Shown in pieces: positions 1 through 9,250 of a stretch of DNA of 61,117 nt; the first letter of the stretch is position 1; each line of letters begins with the position of its first letter. Source of the stretch: SIAJ01 sp036266155. Lineage in GTDB: Bacteria; Planctomycetota; Planctomycetia; Gemmatales; Gemmataceae. Location of the stretch: the NCBI GenBank assembly GCA_036266155.1, contig DATANR010000269.1, positions 1 through 61,117 of the forward strand, written 5' to 3'. The position numbers and the translations under genes are program-made. Under the pieces are notes generated by a model that did no database searches, was not told the DNA's origin, and saw only the letters and a program-made list of their open reading frames with translations.

Positions 1-15
1 ACATCTTGGGGTAAA

Positions 16-1044
<1,029 letters not shown>

Positions 1045-1244
1045 GCGTGGACGATCTCCGAGACGGTCAGGAATTGTATTACATACACACCACACATGCC
1101 TTCTTCCGTTTCACACGGAAAATGTGCACTGCAATGAAAGACTTCCAAAGTGTTATTGACGCCGACCATCGATATCCCCTTACGATCAATTCGACGTCGA
1201 AAAACGCGTGATTTCCCGAAAGAATTGATCGCCGGCTCATTTGC

Positions 1245-4200
1245 CTATCGCCCAGTCAATGTCCAGCTCCCCTTGCCCGTGACCACAACCACACCCTTCG
1301 CCGTCACGGCCACACCCGCGGCCGGTCCGGCGGCCAGAAACGAAAGGCGCTGCGCGAGCCGTCCGTCTTCCGGATCAATCACCAGGATCGGCAGCTCGCG
1401 GTCGGCCCAGACATCATACGTGCGGCTCATCGCCCGCAGGAGGGCGGCCTTGTTCCACCCGGCGCGACCAAACTCGCCGACAGCGTCGAAGTCGGGATGC
1501 CGCAGCAATGCCTCGGCTGGATAGACGAGCAATCCTTGTGGTGAAACGGCGAGCTTCCACTTTGTATTCGGCACATCAGGCAATGGCGTTTCCCAGAGCT
1601 GCTTGCCAGCCTTCCAACTGCGCGCGACCAGCATTCCATCCGCGGCCGTGAAGAAGCGAGTCCCCGCGAAGGCAATGTCATCGAGATGACGGCCAACGAA
1701 GACGGCTTCTTGCGACCAGGCCCGTTGAAGATTGCTGATGCGCAGTCGATCGGCCTCGACGCCGTGATTGCGATCGATGAGCAATAGCGCATCGCCTTCA
1801 TGTATGCGAAAGCGCGGAAGTTCGCCGGTCAGGCTTGCGGCGCCGGGAACAATGTAACGAGCGAGTTCCTTGCCGGCTTCGGCGTCGAAGAGAAGGACGG
1901 AGCCGTCGTCGGGGATGAGGAATTTGTCGGAATCCAATTGTTGCGGCGCCTGCGACCAGGGCTTACTCGTACAGCGAAACTGTCGCGGCTCGTCGCGACT
2001 CGAATTCCAAACGAGCATCCGGCCATCCGTCGTTTGCGCCAAATCGACTCGACCCGTGAGGGCATACTTGGGGTGCAGCGTTGCAGTTGACCACGGGGAC
2101 AGACTGCGTATTTCGACGTAGCCCAGGTTTGGTTGAAAGAAGGCAATCGTTCGCCGATCGTACATGAATCCAACCGATTCGGTGCGGATGTCATAATGCT
2201 CGAGTTGTTCCGGACCGTCGACACTCGATGCAGCAGGCGAACCGACGCGACTGCGATCGTTCACGATCGGGCCATCCGCACGATAATCCAGAATTGGATG
2301 GAACTTGTCGTCTCGAGACGACCAATAGGAAAGGCCCCTAGGCCCGGCGAACGCGGACCCACCGCGCCCAAAATGGTTGACCTCTTCGCCGACAGCGAAG
2401 AACCCATGCCGAGCATTCACGATTCGTATGGTCGGATCACAATTCGTTTTTTCTAGCTTGGAAACATAACCCAAGGCCGGGCTTTGCGCCTTGCGGGAAG
2501 GGAATAGGCTGGCGAGATCTTCCTCCGCCTTACTGCCGACGCCCCCCCAAGAAGGCTGGACTTCGGAGGGACCGTGCGTGTATCCGTAGATGTCTGCCGG
2601 CCATGGTACGCCATGCGCATTGCGGATCGTTGACCGATTCGACAAAACAGCGTTCCAAGCGGTTAACACCTTCGGCCGATCCAAGTAAACTTCCGCCAGC
2701 CGCACTTTTCCCGCGGCCGCAAACGAGCCCTTGCCCTTCGCCAACTCCTCGTAAAACCGCGTCGCCCCCGCCTTTTCGCCATCGCGGATCATCTTCTCCG
2801 CCAGCAACCACCGTAGCCGATCCTTCGCGTCGCCGGCCTTCGCCGCTTCCGCTTCGGCTTCCACATACAGCCCCGCGTCGATCAGCGATTGCGTCAGGTC
2901 GGCGTGTTTCGCTGGGTTGTTGGGGTCGTCGCCGACGGCTTTGCGGCGATCGCCGAGTTTCTTCGCTTCGGAGACGTAGCCCCAGACTTCCGTCGCGGTC
3001 GTCACTAGCAAAACGCCGTCGGCATAACAAAGGTTGCCGAAGGGGCTGGGCCTGGCATTTGGCAGCGTCACGTCACGGGCAAACTCGGCCGTCGGGCCGC
3101 GGATCGGCGAACGCAGCGGCGTGCCGTCCGAAGGGTCGATGAAGTGCAGGCCGTGGCGCGTCGGCCAGACGACGGCCTCCTCGGTGACGAGGCCGCGACC
3201 GAAAGTCGTTTCGCCGCCGTCGTCGTGAATCGTCCATCCGTTCGGCCCACTGTCAGCGCCCGTGCGCAGGTTGAGGCCGCGGATGCCGCGATCTGAGCCG
3301 CCGAAGGTCGCGATCAGTCGGCCGCGGGCCACGCCGAGCAGGTGGATCACCTCGACGCCTTCACGTTCCCAGATCAGATGGCCCGTGAACGCGTCGATGC
3401 ACAGGAGCCGATCCGTGTCGGCTGGGGCGGCGTATATGCGGCCGCCGTCGGCGAGCGGTGGGCAGAGGTCATGATAACGCGGCATGATCGCGCGTTCGTT
3501 GCGCGGATAGCGATATTCCCATTGCGGCTTGCCGCTGATGGCATCGAGCGCGATCACGGTGCCGCCGTCGGTGCAATAAACCACGTTCGGGCCGGACAGC
3601 GTGACGAGCGAATGGCGATAGCGCGTCTCGCCGTTCGGCTCGCTGCCGGCCTTGCCGACGATGCGTTGCCAGACAAGTTCGGGCGCGATCTTGGGGTCGT
3701 CGATGCGGTAGCACGCAATGCCGGCCGTCGACTCGGCCCCGGCCTGACGCCAGAAGGCAGCGTAGACGCGGCCATTGCGAATGCTGGGCGCGCCTTCGAA
3801 ATGCGTCACAGCGCCCTCCGCCGCCGGCGGGTCGAGCCGCCAGAGGGCAGGTCGTTCCTCCGTGTCGTCCTTGCGTGGCCCGAACGCGGAGATGAAGCTC
3901 TTGCCCTTGGGCCCGTCAACGGCCTTCAGAGCCGAAGCGCCGAGGCGAGCGTACAGAATGCCATCCGATTCGGTCAACGTGAAGCGGACGTCCTGGCGGG
4001 TCGGGATAACGGCGTCCGCTCCATCGTCCGGCCACGCGGCGGTCGCGATCTTGCCCGTCATCAATTCAATGGCGAATACGCGGGCGCCGTCGCCGACATA
4101 TGCGCGGCCGCCAGTGACCATTGGGTAAAAGGCCAGAGCATACGGATGCAGCGGGTCGGCCGGAGTCGTGTCGATGCGGTTGCTGCGCAGGAACGGCAGT

Positions 4201-5030
4201 GGCGTCTTCCACGTCGGTACATCGGGCCAGAAGTACGGCAGCTTCGCACGATTGGTGCCGAGCCGCTGAGGTGAACCGGCGAACGTCGGCCAATCGGGAG
4301 CATCAGGCACACGCGGCAGTGTCGTTTGCGCCGGGTTGTTGATGAGCTCCGTCAACGTATCGACGTATTTCCCCGTCTTCCCCGCGAGCAGGCCCGTCTG
4401 ATTCGCCCACTTTTCGCGCAACCCCTTGAGTTCCTCCTTGGCCTCGTCGCGTTCGCCGCGGAACAGCTTGACGAGCATGAGCCGGGCCTGAACCGCGGCC
4501 GGCGACGTCGTTGGATCGGGAAAGTGCAGGAGGCGGTCGTCATCCTTCGTGGCCGGCAGCAGCATCCGCCAATAGTGCTCGGCCCCATCGAAGTCAGCCC
4601 GTTCGAACGCCCGGCGGGCCAGTTCGAGAACCGCTTCTTCCGTCGCCTTTGCCGTGAACATGTCGGCGAGCAGCCGATGGAGCCCGGCATCATCGCGGGA
4701 TTTCTTCGCTTCTTCGAGCCGCTTCGCCGCCTGCCCGTCGACGCGCTGGCGATAGAGCTTGACGCCCTCGGGGCCCAGGCTCGCGAGGTAACCATGCACC
4801 ACCCAGCGCGCCAACGTGTGCTGCGATCGATCGACGGGCACCAGATCGTCGCCGGCCGTGTCGAGGACGCGCTGAAACTGCTCGACGGCGTCGAGCAATT
4901 TGAGGTCACGAGCCTTCTGGACGCCATCGGCAATGCGAGCGGCTGTCGCGTTGTCAGCGGGTCGCTCGGGCTGGGCGCAGGCGGATGCGGCGACGAGGAG
5001 GCCGGTAGCGAGACTGCAAAGCGGTTTCAT
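1245..5030 (-). CDS. Exported TPR/PQQ-like beta-propeller giant protein
   Basis: A 1261-residue protein. I start it at the ATG at 5030 because this gives a clean signal peptide (MKPLCSLATGLLVAASACAQ). An alpha-helical N-terminal region resembling TPR repeats (about residues 30-230) is followed by a PQQ-like beta-propeller with repeats such as VYCTDGGTVIALDAISGKPQW and LLCIDAFTGHLIWERE. A second helical TPR-like stretch lies near the middle (LIDAGLYVEAEAEAAKAG and following), and a second propeller half forms the C-terminus (GMLVARSWKAGKQLWETPL). PQQ-like repeats of this kind are usually structural, so cofactor binding should not be assumed. It is transcribed away from rpe and towards the MoxR gene. 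Its architecture matches the gene at 44127-49268. The function is unknown; a periplasmic scaffold or binding role is inference. Confidence 0.88.
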   Translation of the reverse strand: MKPLCSLATGLLVAASACAQPERPADNATAARIADGVQKARDLKLLDAVEQFQRVLDTAGDDLVPVDRSQHTLARWVVHGYLASLGPEGVKLYRQRVDGQAAKRLEEAKKSRDDAGLHRLLADMFTAKATEEAVLELARRAFERADFDGAEHYWRMLLPATKDDDRLLHFPDPTTSPAAVQARLMLVKLFRGERDEAKEELKGLREKWANQTGLLAGKTGKYVDTLTELINNPAQTTLPRVPDAPDWPTFAGSPQRLGTNRAKLPYFWPDVPTWKTPLPFLRSNRIDTTPADPLHPYALAFYPMVTGGRAYVGDGARVFAIELMTGKIATAAWPDDGADAVIPTRQDVRFTLTESDGILYARLGASALKAVDGPKGKSFISAFGPRKDDTEERPALWRLDPPAAEGAVTHFEGAPSIRNGRVYAAFWRQAGAESTAGIACYRIDDPKIAPELVWQRIVGKAGSEPNGETRYRHSLVTLSGPNVVYCTDGGTVIALDAISGKPQWEYRYPRNERAIMPRYHDLCPPLADGGRIYAAPADTDRLLCIDAFTGHLIWEREGVEVIHLLGVARGRLIATFGGSDRGIRGLNLRTGADSGPNGWTIHDDGGETTFGRGLVTEEAVVWPTRHGLHFIDPSDGTPLRSPIRGPTAEFARDVTLPNARPSPFGNLCYADGVLLVTTATEVWGYVSEAKKLGDRRKAVGDDPNNPAKHADLTQSLIDAGLYVEAEAEAAKAGDAKDRLRWLLAEKMIRDGEKAGATRFYEELAKGKGSFAAAGKVRLAEVYLDRPKVLTAWNAVLSNRSTIRNAHGVPWPADIYGYTHGPSEVQPSWGGVGSKAEEDLASLFPSRKAQSPALGYVSKLEKTNCDPTIRIVNARHGFFAVGEEVNHFGRGGSAFAGPRGLSYWSSRDDKFHPILDYRADGPIVNDRSRVGSPAASSVDGPEQLEHYDIRTESVGFMYDRRTIAFFQPNLGYVEIRSLSPWSTATLHPKYALTGRVDLAQTTDGRMLVWNSSRDEPRQFRCTSKPWSQAPQQLDSDKFLIPDDGSVLLFDAEAGKELARYIVPGAASLTGELPRFRIHEGDALLLIDRNHGVEADRLRISNLQRAWSQEAVFVGRHLDDIAFAGTRFFTAADGMLVARSWKAGKQLWETPLPDVPNTKWKLAVSPQGLLVYPAEALLRHPDFDAVGEFGRAGWNKAALLRAMSRTYDVWADRELPILVIDPEDGRLAQRLSFLAAGPAAGVAVTAKGVVVVTGKGSWTLTGR

Positions 5031-5048
5031 CGCAAGGCCCAATTGCTC

Positions 5049-5109
5049 GTAGCGGAAGTCGCCAGACTTCCGACCTCGCCGCGGACGGAAGTCTGGCGAC
5101 ATCCGCTAC
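5049..5109. repeat. Nested palindromic intergenic element
   Basis: Two 24-base arms (5049-5072 and 5086-5109) are inverted copies with one mismatch around a 13-base loop. Each arm contains its own shorter palindrome (GGAAGTC, spacer GCCA, GACTTCC), so the element could fold as a long hairpin or as two small ones. It fills the space between the divergent propeller and rpe genes, within the leaders of both. It resembles the element at 5822-5882 in starting with GTAGC and having a GCCAG core. The function is unknown; it may be a REP-like mobile palindrome. Confidence 0.8.
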
Positions 5110-5165
5110 CGCCAGATCGTCATCCCTGCCTATCCTAAGGAAGACGCCCGGCGAAGGGTCTGCTA

Positions 5166-5825
5166 ATGGCCGCGATTGCTCCGTCGATTCTGGCGGCCGA
5201 CTTCTCTCGACTCGGCGAATTGGTCCGCGAAGTCGAGGCCGGCGGGGCCGATCGCATTCACGTCGACGTCATGGACGGACACTTCGTGCCCAACCTCAGC
5301 ATGGGGCCGGTCGTCGTGAAGGGCCTGCGGCCGGTGACGAAGTTGCCGCTCGAAGTGCACCTCATGGTGGCGGACCCGGCCAAGTTCGCGGAATCATTCA
5401 TCAAGGCCGGGGCCGACTCGCTGATCGTTCATCAGGAAGTGCTCTTATATGCAGACCGATTAATCCGTGAAACGCGCGCCCGCGGCAAACGCATCGGCAT
5501 GGCGATCAACCCCGGCACGCCGGTCGAGGCAATTGCACAATATCTGCCAGACATCGACCTGGCTTTGTGCATGACCGTGTGGCCCGGCTTCGGCGGTCAG
5601 GCATTCATCGCGGAAAGCCTGGAACGTATTACAGCTTTGCGAACGCTCATCAAAAAGCGCAATCCGAAGTGTGAGTTAGAAGTGGATGGCGGCATCGACC
5701 TGCAGACGGCGATTACGTGTGCCAAAGCCGGCGCCGATGTGTTCGTGGCGGGCACGTCGATCTTCGGTGCCGCAGGCGGGCCGAAAGCCGCGACGGCCGA
5801 ATTGGCGAGAGCGGTCCAAGCGTAG
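5166..5825 (+). CDS. rpe: Ribulose-phosphate 3-epimerase
   Basis: Interconverts D-ribulose 5-phosphate and D-xylulose 5-phosphate in the pentose phosphate pathway, in the cytoplasm. The 219-residue TIM-barrel has the expected family segments: IAPSILAADFSRLGELV at the N-terminus, HVDVMDGHFVPNLSMGP (metal-binding His and catalytic Asp), VHLMV, MTVWPGFGGQ and the phosphate-binding VDGGI near the C-terminus with FVAGTSIFG. The length is normal for the family. The ATG at 5166 matches the conserved N-terminus. The TAG stop at 5823-5825 falls inside the first arm of a perfect palindrome. It is transcribed divergently from the propeller gene. Confidence 0.97.
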   Translation: MAAIAPSILAADFSRLGELVREVEAGGADRIHVDVMDGHFVPNLSMGPVVVKGLRPVTKLPLEVHLMVADPAKFAESFIKAGADSLIVHQEVLLYADRLIRETRARGKRIGMAINPGTPVEAIAQYLPDIDLALCMTVWPGFGGQAFIAESLERITALRTLIKKRNPKCELEVDGGIDLQTAITCAKAGADVFVAGTSIFGAAGGPKAATAELARAVQA

Positions 5826-5882
5826 CCACAAGCTGCCAGCTTGTGGCTGATCGACGTCCACAAGCTGGCAGCTTGTGGCTAC
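5822..5882. repeat. Perfect nested palindrome overlapping the rpe stop codon
   Basis: Arms of 25 bases (5822-5846 and 5858-5882) are perfect inverted copies around an 11-base loop. Each arm is itself nearly self-complementary (CCACAAGCTG / CAGCTTGTGG). The first arm supplies the rpe TAG stop, and the element ends two bases before the ribosome-binding site of the next gene (GGAGGA, about 5884-5889). It could act as a terminator or mRNA-stabilising hairpin, but there is no U-tract. Confidence 0.85.
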
Positions 5883-5894
5883 GGGAGGATTATC

Positions 5895-6320
5895 ATGCGA
5901 TTTGCTGCAATCATCTTGCTCGCCTTTTCCCTCACGGTTCAAGCCGACGACAAGGACGAAGTAAAGAAGCTCGAAGGCAACTGGGAACTCGTCGGCATCG
6001 TCGCCGGTGGGAAGGAACAGCCCAAGGAAAAGGCGCCGAACTTGACCATCAAGGCCGGCGTCATGATCGGCTTCGGCCCGGAGATGAAGCTCGCAACCGA
6101 CGCGACCAAGAAGCCGAAGTGGTTGAACATGACGTTCAAACGCGACGGGGCGGAGTCGACCATCAACGCGATCTATGAGCTCAATGGCGACGAGCTGAAC
6201 ATCGTCATGCCGCTCGCGCCGGCCAAGGGTTCGGGAGCAGTCTTCGAAAACAAGCGGCCCGAGGGATTCGATACCAAGGACAAGCCAGAGATGCTCATCA
6301 AGTTGAAGCGCGCGAAATGA
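5895..6320 (+). CDS. Exported TIGR03067-domain protein
   Basis: A 141-residue protein starting at the ATG at 5895, preceded by GGAGGA with good spacing. The signal peptide is MRFAAIILLAFSLTVQA. The mature part (DEVKKLEGNWELVGIVAGGK, then YELNGDELNIVM and KPEMLIKLKR) fits TIGR03067, a small lipocalin-like domain expanded in planctomycetes, where LEGxW and a C-terminal beta-rich half recur. The function of the family is unknown. The stop overlaps the start of the SPFH gene by four bases (ATGA), which suggests translational coupling. Confidence 0.82.
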   Translation: MRFAAIILLAFSLTVQADDKDEVKKLEGNWELVGIVAGGKEQPKEKAPNLTIKAGVMIGFGPEMKLATDATKKPKWLNMTFKRDGAESTINAIYELNGDELNIVMPLAPAKGSGAVFENKRPEGFDTKDKPEMLIKLKRAK

Positions 6321-7246
6321 AGCGACTCCGCTATTTGCCGTTGATCGCCATCGCGATCTATCTGCTAACCGGTGTGGCGCAGATTCGCCCCGAGGAGCGG
6401 GCGGTCGTGCGGCGTTTCGGCAAGGTGGTCGCGCATCCGGGGCCGGGACTCTGGATTGGCTTCCCGTACGGTATCGATCGCCTCGATCGCGTGCCGACGG
6501 CGACGGTTCGCCGCGTGCCCGTCGGCTATCGGCCGGAGATGATCGACGACGGATTGACGGGTCAGTTTCTCACGGGCGATCAGAATCTCGTCAACGTGCA
6601 GGTCGCCATCGACTACGCGGTCGGCGAAGGGGCGACGGACCTCGAAGACTACGTCGCGCAGAAGGACCGCATCGATGGCGTGCTCGCTCGCGAAACCGAG
6701 GCGGCGCTCGGCGAATGGGTGTCGGGCCGGCCGGTGGATGACGTGCTGCTGACGGGCAATGTGGCCTTGCCCGGTTGGCTCGTTCGCCGCGTGCAGGAGC
6801 GCATCGCCGACCAGCATTTGGGTGTGCGCGTGCAACAGGCGAGCGTGGCCTACCTGGCCCCGCCGGACGAAGTGCGTGGTTCATTTGAAGAAGTCAACCG
6901 GGCCCAGACGGCAGCGCGATCACAGGAACAGCGTGCCCAACAAGAGGCAACGCGGATGCGCCAGGATGCGGCGTCCACTGGTTACCAGCTGGAGCAGCAA
7001 GCCATCGGTGTGGCCGCGAGCAAGAAGGCGATGGCGCACGCGGAGGCCGACACCTTCAAGAAGCGGCTGGAGCAGTATCGCAAGACGCGGGCGACCAACC
7101 CCGATGCGCTGGCCGCGATCTGGTGGGAAGAAATGGGCCGCGTCTGGTTCGGCTTCAAGGGGCGTGGGCGGATCGAGTTGCTGGATCCCTTGTTGGGGCC
7201 GGACGGGCTGGATTTGACGCAGGTGGTGCCGCCGCCCAAGCGATAG
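6317..7246 (+). CDS. HflK-like SPFH/Band 7 membrane protein
   Basis: A 309-residue protein with one N-terminal membrane helix (LPLIAIAIYLLTGVAQI), then a Band 7 domain beginning IRPEERAVVRRFGKVV and containing GLWIGFPYGIDRLDRV and FLTGDQNLVNVQVAIDY. A charged coiled-coil-prone region rich in Gln, Glu and Ala follows (about residues 190-260). In bacteria HflK and HflC form a membrane-bound complex that modulates the FtsH protease. Here only the HflK-like member is present; no hflC or ftsH lies in the window. It overlaps the TIGR03067 gene by four bases. The gene is intact; the partner is unknown. Confidence 0.88.
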   Translation: MKRLRYLPLIAIAIYLLTGVAQIRPEERAVVRRFGKVVAHPGPGLWIGFPYGIDRLDRVPTATVRRVPVGYRPEMIDDGLTGQFLTGDQNLVNVQVAIDYAVGEGATDLEDYVAQKDRIDGVLARETEAALGEWVSGRPVDDVLLTGNVALPGWLVRRVQERIADQHLGVRVQQASVAYLAPPDEVRGSFEEVNRAQTAARSQEQRAQQEATRMRQDAASTGYQLEQQAIGVAASKKAMAHAEADTFKKRLEQYRKTRATNPDALAAIWWEEMGRVWFGFKGRGRIELLDPLLGPDGLDLTQVVPPPKR

Positions 7247-7399
7247 GTCAAATGGGACACATGGGACTCAGAGGACCGATAGCATTCACGGCGACGTATC
7301 CGTCCTGTGAGTCCCATAAGTCCTATGTCCACTGTCCCCCCGCCAAATCTCCCCATACCCCATACTCTGAACCCTCAGAGCCCCCACGGAGAAATTACC

Positions 7400-8299
7400 A
7401 TGCTTTTGGCCCGTCCGCGGCTGTTCGCGGTCGCCCTGGCCCTGGTTTTCGGCCTTGCCGCCAGCGCTCAGGACAAGAAGCCCGCCACCATCAAGATTCT
7501 GATTCCCGAGACGCCGACCAAGGTGTCGCTCAAGGTCGAAGGTAAGGACCTCGAAGCCAACGAGAAGGCGTCGAAGGAAGGCGTCCGCGTCCTCGTGACG
7601 CCGGAACTCGAAGCCGGCAAGACCTACGCCTACAAGATCGAAGCGACGATCGAGCCGAACAACTACACGAAGATCATCCGCACGCGCGAAGTCACGTTCA
7701 AGCCGGGCGACGAGATCACGCTCGACATCCGCAAGAAGGACGACAAGATCGCCGACAACGTCGTCATCCGCTGGGTGCCGACGCCGCGCATCGTCGCCAA
7801 GGACATGTGCGAACTGGCCAAGGTGACCAAGGACGATGTCGTCATGGATCCGGGCTGCGGCGACTGCATCATGCTCATCACCGCGATGGAAGACTTCAAG
7901 GTGAAGAAGTGCGTCGGGACCGATTACGATCCGAAGATGGTCAAGATCGGCCAGGACGCCGTCAAGGCCGCCAAACTCGAAGACAAGATCAGCGTCAAGG
8001 AAGGCAATGCCCTGAAGCTCGGCGCCGAAGACCTGAAGGACGTGACCGTCGTTATGCTGTACATGGGCAACGAGCTGAACATCCGCTTGCGGCCAGCCCT
8101 GTTCGAACACCTGAAGCCGGGCGCCCGCATCGTGTCGCATCGCTTCATCATGGGCGACTGGAAGCCAGACAAGTCGATCACCGTGACCCGTGAAGGCGAC
8201 TACGGCGTCGAGGATTTTTATCTCCACGTCTGGACGATCACGGGCAAGGAGAAGTCAGGCGATTACCCGAAGGTCGATCCCAAGACATTGAATCAGTAA
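7400..8299 (+). CDS. Exported TIGR03000-methyltransferase fusion protein (copy 1)
   Basis: A 299-residue protein starting at the ATG at 7400 (GGAGAAA upstream). A signal peptide (MLLARPRLFAVALALVFGLAASA, cleavage before QDKK) leads into a small beta-rich domain at about residues 30-112 resembling TIGR03000, with the segment LEAGKTYAYKIEA. The C-terminal half is a Rossmann class I methyltransferase fold: motif I VVMDPGCGDC (about 147-156), acidic strand-2 end GTDYDPKMV, and MLYMGNELN in the strand-4 region. No catalytic specificity is evident. The next gene is a paralogue in the same orientation. An exported SAM-type enzyme is unexpected, because the cofactor is cytoplasmic; the domain may be degenerate or bind something else. 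Confidence 0.85.
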   Translation: MLLARPRLFAVALALVFGLAASAQDKKPATIKILIPETPTKVSLKVEGKDLEANEKASKEGVRVLVTPELEAGKTYAYKIEATIEPNNYTKIIRTREVTFKPGDEITLDIRKKDDKIADNVVIRWVPTPRIVAKDMCELAKVTKDDVVMDPGCGDCIMLITAMEDFKVKKCVGTDYDPKMVKIGQDAVKAAKLEDKISVKEGNALKLGAEDLKDVTVVMLYMGNELNIRLRPALFEHLKPGARIVSHRFIMGDWKPDKSITVTREGDYGVEDFYLHVWTITGKEKSGDYPKVDPKTLNQ

Positions 8300-8304
8300 G
8301 TCAC

Positions 8305-8334
8305 AAAGCCCACGGACGTACGTCCGTGGGCTTT
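8305..8334. terminator. Perfect 30-base palindrome, terminator-like
   Basis: The 15-base half-site AAAGCCCACGGACGT is followed directly by its exact reverse complement, with no spacer. The hairpin arm ends in CTTT but has only a weak T-run, and it lies six bases after the first methyltransferase-fusion gene and 34 bases before the second. It may be a bidirectional terminator or may reduce read-through between the two paralogues. Confidence 0.7.
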
Positions 8335-8368
8335 CCGCTTCAACAATTTCCCCCCAAGAGATTCATCC

Positions 8369-9208
8369 ATGACCCGATTGCTGATTGCCGGGCTATTGGC
8401 CGTGGCGGTGGCCATGCCAGCCGTCGCCCAGGACAAGAAACCGGCGCCGGCCACCATCAAATTGCTGGTTCCGGATAAGCCGACGCGGACAGAAGTGACG
8501 ATCGAAGGCAAGAAACAGGACGAGCCGACTGATGTGAAGGATGGCATGCGCGTCTTCACCACGCCGGACCTCGAGCCGGGCAAGACCTACGAGTACAAGA
8601 TCGAAGCGGTCGTCGTGCCGAACAACTACACGCGCATCACCCGGACGCGCACGGTCACCTTCAAGGCCGGCGAGACGGTCGAGGTCGACGTTCGCAAGGA
8701 AGACCCGAAGAACAAAGATGCCATCGTCGTCCGCTGGGTGCCGACGCCGGACGACATCGTCGACAAGATGTGCGACCTGGCCAAGGTGACCAAGGATGAC
8801 GTCATCCACGATTACGGCTGCGGCGACGCAGTCATGCTGATTCGGCCGATTCAGAAGTTCGGCGCCAAGAAGGGCTTTGGCAACGACATCGACCCGAAGA
8901 TGGTGGTCGAGGCCAAGAAGAAGATCAAGGAAGCGAAACTCGAAGACAAGATTACGGTCGTCGAGGGCGACATCCTCAAGATGACGGAAAAAGATTGTGG
9001 CGAGGCGACGGTCGTGCTGCTCTATATCGGCGACGACTTGGGCGCGAAGTTGAGCCCAGTGTTGCAGAAGGCGTTGTCGCCTGGCGCCCGCGTCGTGTCG
9101 CACCGCTTCACGCTTGGCGACTGGAAGCCGAACAAGACGATCGAAGTGAAGGGCGAGGACGGCGACGCGTATACGTTGCACCTGTGGATCGTGCCAGCCA
9201 AGAAGTAA
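8369..9208 (+). CDS. Exported TIGR03000-methyltransferase fusion protein (copy 2)
   Basis: A 279-residue paralogue of the preceding gene, starting at ATG 8369. It has a signal peptide (MTRLLIAGLLAVAVAMPAVA, cleavage before QDKK), a TIGR03000-like beta domain (about residues 28-110, with LEPGKTYEYKIEA) and a methyltransferase fold with motif I VIHDYGCGDAVMLI (about 145-158) and the strand-2 segment GNDIDPKMV. Both copies keep the DxGCGD core and the late motifs LSPGARVVSHRFTLGDWKP or its equivalent. The pair looks like a tandem duplication with moderate divergence. The substrate is unknown. Confidence 0.85.
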   Translation: MTRLLIAGLLAVAVAMPAVAQDKKPAPATIKLLVPDKPTRTEVTIEGKKQDEPTDVKDGMRVFTTPDLEPGKTYEYKIEAVVVPNNYTRITRTRTVTFKAGETVEVDVRKEDPKNKDAIVVRWVPTPDDIVDKMCDLAKVTKDDVIHDYGCGDAVMLIRPIQKFGAKKGFGNDIDPKMVVEAKKKIKEAKLEDKITVVEGDILKMTEKDCGEATVVLLYIGDDLGAKLSPVLQKALSPGARVVSHRFTLGDWKPNKTIEVKGEDGDAYTLHLWIVPAKK

Positions 9209-9250
9209 GCGGCGGTTGAAAGTCGCGGACGCCCGTGGGATAATCCCCCC

